14,279 nucleotides of DNA. Source: Planctomycetota bacterium. Lineage in GTDB: Bacteria > Planctomycetota > SBBH01 > JACQRN01. The position numbers and the translations under genes are program-made. This document shows positions 5,390 to 12,836 of the stretch, one piece after another; the first letter of the stretch is position 1, and each line of letters begins with the position of its first letter. Location: the NCBI GenBank assembly GCA_016206515.1, contig JACQRN010000155.1:1-14279 (forward strand), written 5' to 3'. The notes below the pieces were generated by a model, which saw only the letters and a list, made by a program, of their open reading frames with translations, made no database searches and was not told where the DNA came from.

Positions 5390-7200
5390 GGGTCGAGTCG
5401 TTCCACGACGAGGAGGTCCGACAGAAGGCGTACGACCCGCGCCTGATGGGGCGCCTGTTGCGCTTCCTGCGCCCCTACCGCGCGCGCGTGGCGTGTCTCG
5501 TCGGATTGACCCTGGGCCTGGCCTTGGCGCATGTTGCGGTCCCCCGCGTGTGGAAGCTGGCCATGGATGGCCCGATCGCCACGCACGACCCGGGGGGGAT
5601 CCTCCCGTACGGGGCGGCCTACCTGGGGATCGCTGCGGGGATCTTCCTTCTGCAGGCGGCACAATCATTCGCGATGACGGGGCTGGGGCTGCGCGTCACC
5701 CGGGACGTAAGGCAGAAGGTGTTCGCGCACCTGCAGGGGTTGGCGCTCCCCTACTACGACCGGCACCCGGTGGGGCGGCTGATGACGCGCGTGATGGGGG
5801 ACGTCGACGCACTCAACGAACTCCTTTCCTCGGGGATCGTGGCGGCGTTCAGCGATATCTTCCTTCTGCTTGGGATCATGGTCGTGATGGTGGCCATGCA
5901 CCCTCCCCTTGCGGGGGCGACCTTCGTGTCGCTGCTGCTTTTGGTCCCGGTGTCGCTGTGGTTCCGTTCCGTCGCGCAGAGGCTCTACCGGGAGATCCGC
6001 CTGCGGATCTCCCGCCTGAACGTCGTCACGCAGGAGAACATCACGGGGATGCGGGTCGTGCAGCTGTTCGGGCGCGAGGGGCGCAACTTCGACGAATTCG
6101 ATACGGTCAACGCCGAGCACACCGTGTGGTGTCAGCGGGCGATCGTGCGGCACTCCGCCTACTCGGTGACGGTGATGTTCCTCCAGGTCCTGGCGATCTC
6201 GATCATCCTCGGATACGGGGGGTGGCGGATGCAGTCGGGGGATCCGGCGGCGACCGTCGGGCTCCTGGTCGCCTTCATCTGGTACGCGCGGATGTTCTTC
6301 CAGCCGATCATGGATCTCACGGACAAGTACAACATCCTCCTGGCCGCGATGGCCTCCTCGGAGCGGATCTTCCAGCTCCTGGACACCGACGAGAGGATCC
6401 GGGAGGTCCCTACGCCACGCCGGCTCCGGAGGGCGAAGGGGGAGGTCGTCTTCGAGGATGTCTGGATGTCGTACCGGGAGGGGACGGACGTCCTGAAGGG
6501 GGTCTCCTTCCGCGTGGAGGCGGGCTCGCGCGTCGCGCTGGTCGGGCACACGGGGACGGGGAAGACCTCGGTGATCTCGGCGCTCTTCCGCTTCTACGAG
6601 ATCCGCCGGGGGCGGATCCTGCTCGACGGCATCCCCGTCTCCGATCTGGCGCTCGACGACCTGCGTCGCCAGATGGCGCTGGTCCTGCAGGAGCCGTTCC
6701 TGTTCAGCGGGACGATCCTCGAGAACCTGCGCCTGGGGCGCTCGGAGATCCCGCGCGGGAAGGTCGAGGAGGCGTGCCGCGCGGTCCGCATCCACGATTT
6801 CATCGTGAGCCGGGGGGGGTACGACGCGCCGGTCCAGGAGCGCGGTGCGGGGTTCTCGGAGGGGGAGCGGCAGCTCCTGTCATTCGCGCGGGCGCTCGTC
6901 TTCGACCCTTCGGTGCTGATCCTCGACGAGGCGACCGCGAACGTCGACACGCGCACCGAGATGGCGATCCAGGAGGCGTTGAAGATCCTCCTGCGCGGCC
7001 GGACGTCGCTAGTGATCGCGCATCGGCTCTCGACGATCCGGGAGTGCGACCGGATCCTCGTCTTCCATCAGGGGGAGATTCGCGAGCAGGGAACCCACGC
7101 GGAACTTCTTGCGCACGGGGGTCTCTACACGTCGCTTCATGCGCTCCAGTTCCGGGAGGGCGGGGTAGCCGTCAGGCCGCGGCCGCGCGCCTGGCCTTGA
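5386..7200 (+). CDS. ABC exporter half-transporter, catalytic ATP site subunit (MdlB-like)
   Basis: Starting from the GTG at 5386, which overlaps the previous stop codon, the protein has 604 residues. A six-helix membrane domain (about 25-330) is followed by an NBD with Walker A GHTGTGKT (387-394), Q-loop Q435, Walker B ILDEA with D514 and catalytic E515, and switch His546. The signature motif is altered to FSEGE (490-494) in place of LSGGQ. In the head-to-tail NBD dimer, this altered signature faces the Walker motifs of the upstream subunit, which lacks its glutamate; the intact LSGGQ of that subunit faces the intact Walker motifs here. One dead and one live site result, as in LmrCD or TM287/288. 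The C-terminal coding end overlaps the convergent desaturase gene by 29 bp. Confidence 0.92.
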   Translation: MRVESFHDEEVRQKAYDPRLMGRLLRFLRPYRARVACLVGLTLGLALAHVAVPRVWKLAMDGPIATHDPGGILPYGAAYLGIAAGIFLLQAAQSFAMTGLGLRVTRDVRQKVFAHLQGLALPYYDRHPVGRLMTRVMGDVDALNELLSSGIVAAFSDIFLLLGIMVVMVAMHPPLAGATFVSLLLLVPVSLWFRSVAQRLYREIRLRISRLNVVTQENITGMRVVQLFGREGRNFDEFDTVNAEHTVWCQRAIVRHSAYSVTVMFLQVLAISIILGYGGWRMQSGDPAATVGLLVAFIWYARMFFQPIMDLTDKYNILLAAMASSERIFQLLDTDERIREVPTPRRLRRAKGEVVFEDVWMSYREGTDVLKGVSFRVEAGSRVALVGHTGTGKTSVISALFRFYEIRRGRILLDGIPVSDLALDDLRRQMALVLQEPFLFSGTILENLRLGRSEIPRGKVEEACRAVRIHDFIVSRGGYDAPVQERGAGFSEGERQLLSFARALVFDPSVLILDEATANVDTRTEMAIQEALKILLRGRTSLVIAHRLSTIRECDRILVFHQGEIREQGTHAELLAHGGLYTSLHALQFREGGVAVRPRPRAWP

Positions 7201-8080
7201 CGATCGTCTCGCGCGGGGTCTTCAGCAGGTTGGAGGTCAGCCCCACGCGGGAGAGCGCCCAGATCCACCACTTGGTCGGGTCGTAGTGGTGCGGCGCGTA
7301 GCCGTTCCGGTAGTCGCCCGGGAACCGGTGGTGGAAGTTGTGGTACCCCTCCCCGAACGTGACCAGGGCGGTCAGGTAGTGGTCGCGGGCGGAGTCGTTC
7401 GAGGCGAACGGCTGGCTTCCGAGCATGTGCGCCAGCGAGTTCACGGCGAAGGTCGCGTGGTACTGGATGACAAGGCGGAGGAACGCCACGACAAGGATCG
7501 TTCCGGGGACATCCCCCCACAGGAGGCCCAGGAGGGAGGGGACCAGGAGTCCCACGATCAGCGCGAGCGGGACGTAGTGCCGATGCTGGAAGCGCAGGAT
7601 CGGATCGCGCTCCAGGTCCTGCACGTTCGAGAAGTCGCTCCACTCCGGCGCCTTGAAGAAGATCCATCCGACGTGCGCCCACCAGAATCCGCGGCGGATG
7701 TTGTACGGGTCTTCCTCCTGGTCGGTGAACCGGTGGTGGCGGCGATGGTCGGAGGCCCAGCGCAGGGCGCTGTTTTGGACGGAGGCCGCGCCGAACAAGG
7801 CGTAGAAAAGGCGCACCGTCCAGTGCGCGCGGTAGGCGGCGTGGGCGAAATAGCGGTGATATCCGCCCGTGATCGACAGGCCGCAGAAGAGGAGCCACAG
7901 CGCCCCCAGCGCGAGGGTCCATGGGTTGCAACGGACGAAGACCAGGTACAGCACCCCGGCGATCGCCAGGGTATGCGCGGCGGCAAGGAACAGCGTGTTG
8001 ACCCAGTCGATGCGGCGGCCGGGCGACGAGGCCGCCGTTTCCGGTGGGGGCGGGGCTTCCGTCAGGGTCGAGTTCGTCAC
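7172..8080 (-). CDS. Fatty acid (acyl-CoA delta-9 type) desaturase
   Basis: The product (302 residues from the GTG at 8080) is a membrane di-iron desaturase. The three histidine boxes are complete: HRYFAH (H75..H80), HRRHH (112-116) and HNFHH (247-251). The extra conserved histidine is present in NSLAH (H218). Two paired hydrophobic regions flank the first box (about 25-70) and lie before the third (about 170-210). Family members insert a cis double bond into saturated acyl chains using O2 and an electron donor, adjusting membrane fluidity; this implies an aerobic lifestyle. The frame stays open to a GTG at 8209, but that would run into the divergent sigma gene and adds a proline-rich segment of no obvious origin. 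The GTG at 8080 has a GGAGG at 8094-8098, 13 nt upstream. The 3' end overlaps the ABC gene. Confidence 0.9.
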   Translation of the reverse strand: MTNSTLTEAPPPPETAASSPGRRIDWVNTLFLAAAHTLAIAGVLYLVFVRCNPWTLALGALWLLFCGLSITGGYHRYFAHAAYRAHWTVRLFYALFGAASVQNSALRWASDHRRHHRFTDQEEDPYNIRRGFWWAHVGWIFFKAPEWSDFSNVQDLERDPILRFQHRHYVPLALIVGLLVPSLLGLLWGDVPGTILVVAFLRLVIQYHATFAVNSLAHMLGSQPFASNDSARDHYLTALVTFGEGYHNFHHRFPGDYRNGYAPHHYDPTKWWIWALSRVGLTSNLLKTPRETIVKARRAAAA

Positions 8081-8132
8081 GTTCGGGCCGCCGCCTCCGG
8101 TCGCCTGGGGCCCGGACCGGCTCGGCGCGGGG

Positions 8133-8138
8133 ATTCTA
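8133..8138 (-). promoter_or_regulatory. Putative -10 element (TAGAAT) of the desaturase gene
   Basis: TAGAAT on the minus strand lies 52 nt before the GTG at 8080 and would give a leader of roughly 45 nt containing a GGAGG. No clear -35 is seen. Unlike most other unit-heading genes in the window, this one appears leadered. Confidence 0.35.
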
Positions 8139-8175
8139 GGGTGGACCGGGTAGGTTGTACAGGAGGGGGGCCGGG

Positions 8176-8181
8176 TATCGT
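8176..8181 (+). promoter_or_regulatory. Putative -10 element (TATCGT) of the sigma factor gene
   Basis: TATCGT is followed by 9 nt and the ATG at 8191. The AGGAGG at 8161-8166 is 24 nt from the ATG, too far for ribosome binding, which again favours a leaderless start. A GTG at 8182 in the same frame would directly abut the hexamer and is less likely. Confidence 0.35.
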
Positions 8182-8190
8182 GTGCCTCCG

Positions 8191-8751
8191 ATGGGAAACG
8201 GGAAGGCACGGGCGCTGTTCCTGCGCTGCGCCCGGGGGGACCCAGAGGCCTGGGACGGGTTCCGTGCGCGATACGGGCCGCTCCTGGCGTATGTCGCGCG
8301 CAACCGGCTCGCCCGCGCCGGCAGCGTCCGGCAGGAGGATATCGAGGAGTCGGTCGCGCAGACGTACCTGCTCCTGCTGGAGGCGGACGGCGCGCGCCTG
8401 CGGCGGTACGACCCGGCGTACCGCCCGGCGACCTGGCTTGGGCTGATCGCCGCCGGCGCGGTCGTGGATCTGCTCCGTACGCGCTCGCGCGCCGTGCCGC
8501 CGTCCGCGCGGATGGACGGTCCCGCGCCGGAGGACCCGGCCGATGTCACGGAACGGCGGGAGCGGCAGGAACGCCTGCGCGAGGCGCTGTCGCGGATGGG
8601 ACGCCGGGAGCGCCTGCTGGCGAGGCTCGTCTACGAGGAGGGGATGTCGCCGGGCGACGCCGCGCGGGTGCTCGGCATCCGGGTCGGAACCGCCTGGAGC
8701 CTCCTGTCCCGCCTGCGGGCCAGCCTCCGGGACAGGATCGGGGAGGATTGA
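8191..8751 (+). CDS. ECF-like RNA polymerase sigma factor
   Basis: This 186-residue protein contains only the sigma2 and sigma4 regions, as expected for group IV (ECF) sigma factors. Region 2 spans about 18-100 and includes EDIEESVAQTYLLLLE and a YRPATWLGLIAAGAVVDLLR segment matching the -10 recognition helix. Region 4 spans about 128-183, with the helix-turn-helix GMSPGDAARVLGIRVGTAWS followed by LLSRLRASLR. A FecR-domain anti-sigma factor gene follows after 61 bp, and a large envelope protein after that; this is the classic arrangement for membrane-controlled sigma factors. The start is taken at the ATG at 8191; an in-frame TTG at 8155 lies upstream of the promoter-like hexamer and is rejected. 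Autoregulation of the cluster is likely but not shown. Confidence 0.87.
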   Translation: MGNGKARALFLRCARGDPEAWDGFRARYGPLLAYVARNRLARAGSVRQEDIEESVAQTYLLLLEADGARLRRYDPAYRPATWLGLIAAGAVVDLLRTRSRAVPPSARMDGPAPEDPADVTERRERQERLREALSRMGRRERLLARLVYEEGMSPGDAARVLGIRVGTAWSLLSRLRASLRDRIGED

Positions 8752-8812
8752 CCGGCGCCGATTCCGCCGGATTCCCTGCAAGCGGAACCGCCCCCGCACG
8801 GATGCTGACCGG

Positions 8813-9715
8813 ATGGAACCAGGACCCTGTCCGGATCTCGCGCTTCTCGCCGCGGCGTGCGATGGCCTCCTCCCCGGGCCGGACCGGGAGGCGGCGCTGG
8901 CGCATCTGGACGCGTGCCCCGCGTGCCTCTCGCAAGTCTCTGCGGCGGCCTCCGGGGCCGCCTGGATGGAGGCCCCCGCGCGGCGCCGTGGTCTCCGGAG
9001 GCGCGCGGGGGCTGTCGCGGCCGCGGCTATCCTGGCCGGGTCGGCGCTTGCAGGATGGGCCGTCGCCCGGCGCGGGGGGGCGATCGACCCGATCTTCGAA
9101 GGGCGTCTGGTGGCTGCCGACGGGGAGGTGCTCGGCCCGCGGATCGCGGGGGACACGGCGATGCCGCGCTCGGGCGGGACGCTGGCGTTCCGCGACGGGA
9201 CGCGCGCGGTCGCGGACCCCGGATCGGTCCTGCGCGTCGCCTCGCCCGGCGACGGGGAACGACTGCGTCTCGACCTCGACGCAGGCGGCGTCCGGATGGA
9301 AGTCCCCCCCGTGCCGGGTCGGGTCCGGGTCCGGACGCCGGTCGGGGACGTAACGGTGCTCGGAACGCGCTTCTCGGTCCGGCTGGCGCCGGGGTTCGGC
9401 GACCCGCCCGGTGCCCCCCCCCGCTACCTGGGGGTCGAGGTCGAGAGGGGGTGCGTGGCCGTCCGCGCGAACGGTCACGAAGTCCTCCTGTCGGCGGGAC
9501 ACCGGGCGCATCTGCTTTCCGGTGGAGCCCCGATCCGGCAGGCCGCGCAGGCGCAAGACGGCGATCTCTCGCGGATCACAGACCGTCTCGGGGATGCTGT
9601 GGCGCGAGGCGACCGGGATGGGGCGACCCTCGCCCTGGAGATGCTGCGTGCGCTGGACCCGGAACTCGCGGTCCGGACGCTGGAACGGATCCTCGACCCG
9701 GAGGGGGGACGATGA
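8813..9715 (+). CDS. Membrane anti-sigma factor with zinc-finger and FecR domains
   Basis: The 300-residue protein has three parts. A short cytoplasmic N-terminus carries a zinc-finger (ZAS/zf-HC2) motif: H31, C35 and C38 in HLDACPAC, with C16 upstream. A single membrane helix lies at about 65-86, after an RRRGLRRR basic stretch. A periplasmic FecR domain follows at about 110-240 (GGTLAFRDGTRAVADPGSVL, then TPVGDVTVLGTRFSVRL). FecR-type proteins pass an envelope signal to a partner ECF sigma factor; ZAS domains bind sigma factors directly. The gene follows a sigma factor and its stop codon overlaps the start of the next gene (ATGA), so the three genes probably form one operon. No convincing Shine-Dalgarno precedes the ATG; translation may depend on the upstream gene. 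Confidence 0.87.
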   Translation: MEPGPCPDLALLAAACDGLLPGPDREAALAHLDACPACLSQVSAAASGAAWMEAPARRRGLRRRAGAVAAAAILAGSALAGWAVARRGGAIDPIFEGRLVAADGEVLGPRIAGDTAMPRSGGTLAFRDGTRAVADPGSVLRVASPGDGERLRLDLDAGGVRMEVPPVPGRVRVRTPVGDVTVLGTRFSVRLAPGFGDPPGAPPRYLGVEVERGCVAVRANGHEVLLSAGHRAHLLSGGAPIRQAAQAQDGDLSRITDRLGDAVARGDRDGATLALEMLRALDPELAVRTLERILDPEGGR

Positions 9716-12700
9716 ATCCGCGCGCGCGCCGGGGGATCGTTCTGGTTCTGGTGGCGATGCTGCTCGTCCTGCTGCTAGGGGGCGCCGTTGCGCTGGTCCA
9801 ATTGACGCGCGCGCGCCGCCTCGTAACGGCCGGGTCGGTGGATTACGTGCGCGCGAGGCTGCATGCGGCGAGCGGCGTCGAGCGCGCCGTCTCGGAAGTG
9901 GTGCACGGCTCGGTTTCCGCGTACGAGGGAGAGGATTGGGACGGCAGCACGACCTACGGGGGGCCGGAGGAGACGCCGCCCAACGAGGTGTACGAGCCCG
10001 GGATCCTGAACGTGGCCGACTGCCCCGTGGAGCACGCGCGGCGGCCGTCGTTCTGGTCCGGGAGGGACGGGAACCTCGCGGGGGCCGACCGCGCCCCAGA
10101 CTGGACGAAGGTGGACGGAAGGAACCGGGGGGTCTCCGGCCGCCTGCGCGGGACGTATGCCGACCGCCGCGACGCGCGCGGGGCACCTACACGCTCAAGA
10201 TCGACGCCGAGCGCGGGATCCTCGTCCTCGGGGGGGTCCTGACGTCCCCGGGGGGGGCGCACATCAACACCTACGACACGACCCTGAAGCGGATCCTGGG
10301 GAATCTCGCGGAGGGGATCGGCGCGCCTCTCGCTCGCGCCGACGGGGAGGCTCTCGTGACGGCGCGGCCCGCAGGGGGGTGGACCTCGTGGGAAGCGCTG
10401 CGGAACGGGGCGCTCGGCGCGAGCCAGGCGAAGCTCGACCGGTTCCGCCCCTACCTCGCGCTGCGGGGCTGGGTGGACAAGAAGGTGATCGTCCCGAACG
10501 TCCAGGCGTCGATCGTCGACGTGAAGTTCCGGGCCTGGGCGGAGATCCGGACCGGGACGAGGGACGACGGGTCCGCCTCGGGGATGCGTCTCTGGAACAT
10601 GCGCACCTCGAGCTACGCGCCGGGCTTCGAGCGCGACTCCGCGGGAACCATCGTCGGGCGGGCACCGGTCGAGATCAACTGGGCGATCCGGAATCCCCCG
10701 GTCCTGCGAGCGCTCCTCTCCGGTCTGGAGGGGGTGTACCTCTCGGACCGTGATGCGGCGGGCGGCTTCCAGTCACGCCCCTACCGTGTCCTGATTGACG
10801 GTGCCTCGGTCTGGATCGACACCCTAGGGATCATGCAGCGGGTCTCCCTGACGGGGGCCGATGTGGATGAAGTGGTGGCGGCGCTCGCGGCCCATTCGGG
10901 ATTCGACCCCGCCGCCGACCGCTACCCCCATTGGGACGGGACGGCGGCGTTCGATTCCTGGGAGGAGTTCGCGTACTTCGTGGAGAGGAAGCTGACCACA
11001 CTGTCCCGGCAGAAGAAGGACATTCTGCTGGCGAACTTCAACCCCAACTCACAGCTGAACAAGTCCAACCCGAACCTGGACTTCTTCCGGGAGGTGGACA
11101 AGTCGGACCTGCTCGCCTATTCGACGGAGTTCTCCTTTCGTCCGCTGGGCGAGATGCAGGTGGAGTCGCTGGGGAGGTTGACGGACGCCGGGGGGGCGCT
11201 TCTGGCGCGGCGCAGCGTGCGCGCGGCGATTCTCGACTCCCTGCATCTTCGGTTCACGGCACAGTCCGAGTTCGTGGCAGGAGATGGCGGCCTGGGAAAA
11301 CTGGACGAGGCCGGGGACGAGACGAACTTCCGCGCCCCCGGCGAGGCGGACTTCCTGGGCGCCTACCAGGGCCCCGGGGGTGTGCAGGGGTTCGGAGCGA
11401 AGTTCCTCGGGAACGATGGCCTGGCCCTGCAAACGTACCCGGAGCCGCAGTGGGGCCCCGGGAGCCCCGCGCCGGCGCCGTACGACGGGAGCATCCAGCT
11501 GGCGACACTGGAAACGGTCGCCGATCCGGCCGTGGAACCGGGTCTGCGATTCCTCGCGTCGTGGGGCGACCGGCTGGACGCGGACTTCGCCCCGGGGGGG
11601 AAGACGGCGACCCCGGACATGCGGCTCATGGGCGCGGGAACGATGGACACATCCCTCTGGGGACGCTCGTCCGGGAACACCCTGGTCGGCACGATCCACC
11701 CGGACGGGCTCTATTCGGAGGACGCCCGTGCGCCGGGGTATCTGGCGAAGGACAACCTGAACGGGATCCAGGGCGCGGTCTCCTTCTGGGTGAAGCCGAA
11801 CTACGACCTGTCCCGGACGGAGTTCGGCGAGGGCGGTCGCGGCCACCTCCACCTGAACCTGAGTCACCTGTCCGCCGACCCCGAGATCATCAATCACCAG
11901 GCCCGCACGCAAATCTACATGCTGGGTGCAGCAACCTCGTCCATCGGGAAGGCTTGGCTCGCCTTCTGGGAGACTCGGCATACGCAGGAAGACACTGGAT
12001 TCGAGCACCGGCTGTCCATGCTGGTACCGGAATACCCGCTGCCACACCGCTGGTACCTGAATACCTTCTACTACAATTTCCTCGCGTCAGCCGAGCCGGA
12101 GCACGGGGTCCTCACCGTGGACGGGGGACGGACCGACACGGAGCGCAACGGCCCTGAGTCCTACACGGGGACGGTCGATCCCAGCGGGGCGGAGGACATC
12201 TCCTCCTCAGTCTCTCTCTTCGAGCCGGACGGGAAGGCACGCTTCTACATGGGGTTCCGCGGCTGCGAAACGGTGACGAACCTGATACGTATCGCGACGC
12301 GCTTTGCCGATGCAGACGCTACGATGGACGAGTTCGCGTTCCTCGATATGGTGACGTCGGACGCTTCGAGGAACTTTGCGCAGCTGCGATATCAGGACGG
12401 GCGGTACTACAAGGGGGCGGACGGATACGTCGTCGATGACGCCGTGTACACCTCGGCCGAGATCGCCCTCGCGCCGGGATCGGTCATCCAGGGTGCCGAT
12501 ACAACGTTCGTCCTGCCCCGGTACGATTCGGTCGACGACCCGAACTACGTCTTCCATAAGGCCCCCAACGCGGGCGACAAGCGGACCGAGGTCAAAGTCC
12601 GTATCGTGGACAGCGGCGGGACAGAGCACGATACGTTCCCCGTGGCCCTGGGGGACGGCCGCTTCCGGTACAAGATCGAGATCTTCCCGAACGTGGAGGA

Positions 12701-12809
12701 TACGAACGACCCCCTGATCTCCAGTCCCATTCTGGATGACGTGACGTTCCACATCACGTCGCCGTCGGGGGTCCGGATCGTCTCCTGGGAGGAACCCGCG
12801 GGGAACTGA
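9712..12809 (+). CDS. Giant pseudopilin/GspK-like surface protein with LamG-like segment, apparent frameshift
   Basis: Reading from the ATG at 9712 (Shine-Dalgarno GGAGG a few bases upstream) and correcting one missing base near 10180 gives about 1,032 residues. The N-terminus resembles a class III (prepilin) signal: RARRG then IVLVLVAMLLVLLLGGAVAL, lacking Glu5 as GspK does, followed by an amphipathic helix (YVRARLHAASGVERAV). Residues about 145-300 resemble GspK: GTYTLKIDAERG, WTSWEALRNG (about 224) and VEINWAIRNPPVLRALLSGL. A second SWEEF block occurs near 415, followed by NFNPNSQLNKSNPN. Near 690, GAVSFWVKPNYDLS looks like the first strand of a LamG/concanavalin A-like domain. GspK is usually about 320 residues, so this is far larger. 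It is coupled to the FecR gene by ATGA. As it stands the sequence encodes a 176-residue product ending at 10242 and a headless remainder. The exact function is unknown. Confidence 0.72.
10180..10183 (+). other. Apparent one-base frameshift (short G run) in the giant gene
   Basis: Upstream of here the coding frame begins at positions 1 mod 3 and ends at a stop at 10240-10242; downstream the convincing protein is in the frame 0 mod 3 and runs open to 12809. One extra G in the GGGG run would join ARG to GTYTLKID without a stop. A sequencing or assembly deletion, or a true inactivating mutation, could explain it. The codons CGC GGG GCA offer no good -1 slippery pairing. Confidence 0.75.
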
Positions 12810-12836
12810 CCCGATACGGCGCGTGACGGACCGGCC

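Noticed and set aside
8081..8209. N-terminal extension of the desaturase to a GTG at 8209
   Set aside because: It would overlap the divergent sigma gene and its promoter-like element; the added residues are proline-rich and not family-like.
8077..9156. Minus-strand open frame of 359 codons opposite the sigma and FecR genes
   Set aside because: It is a low-complexity shadow; the plus strand encodes recognisable sigma2/sigma4 and FecR domains.
10177..10185. Programmed -1 ribosomal frameshift site in the giant gene
   Set aside because: The codons CGC GGG GCA do not allow good re-pairing after a -1 slip; a missing G in the run is simpler.
12810..12836. Terminator between the giant gene and the esterase gene
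   Set aside because: The 27-bp gap shows no convincing stem-loop with a T-run on either strand.
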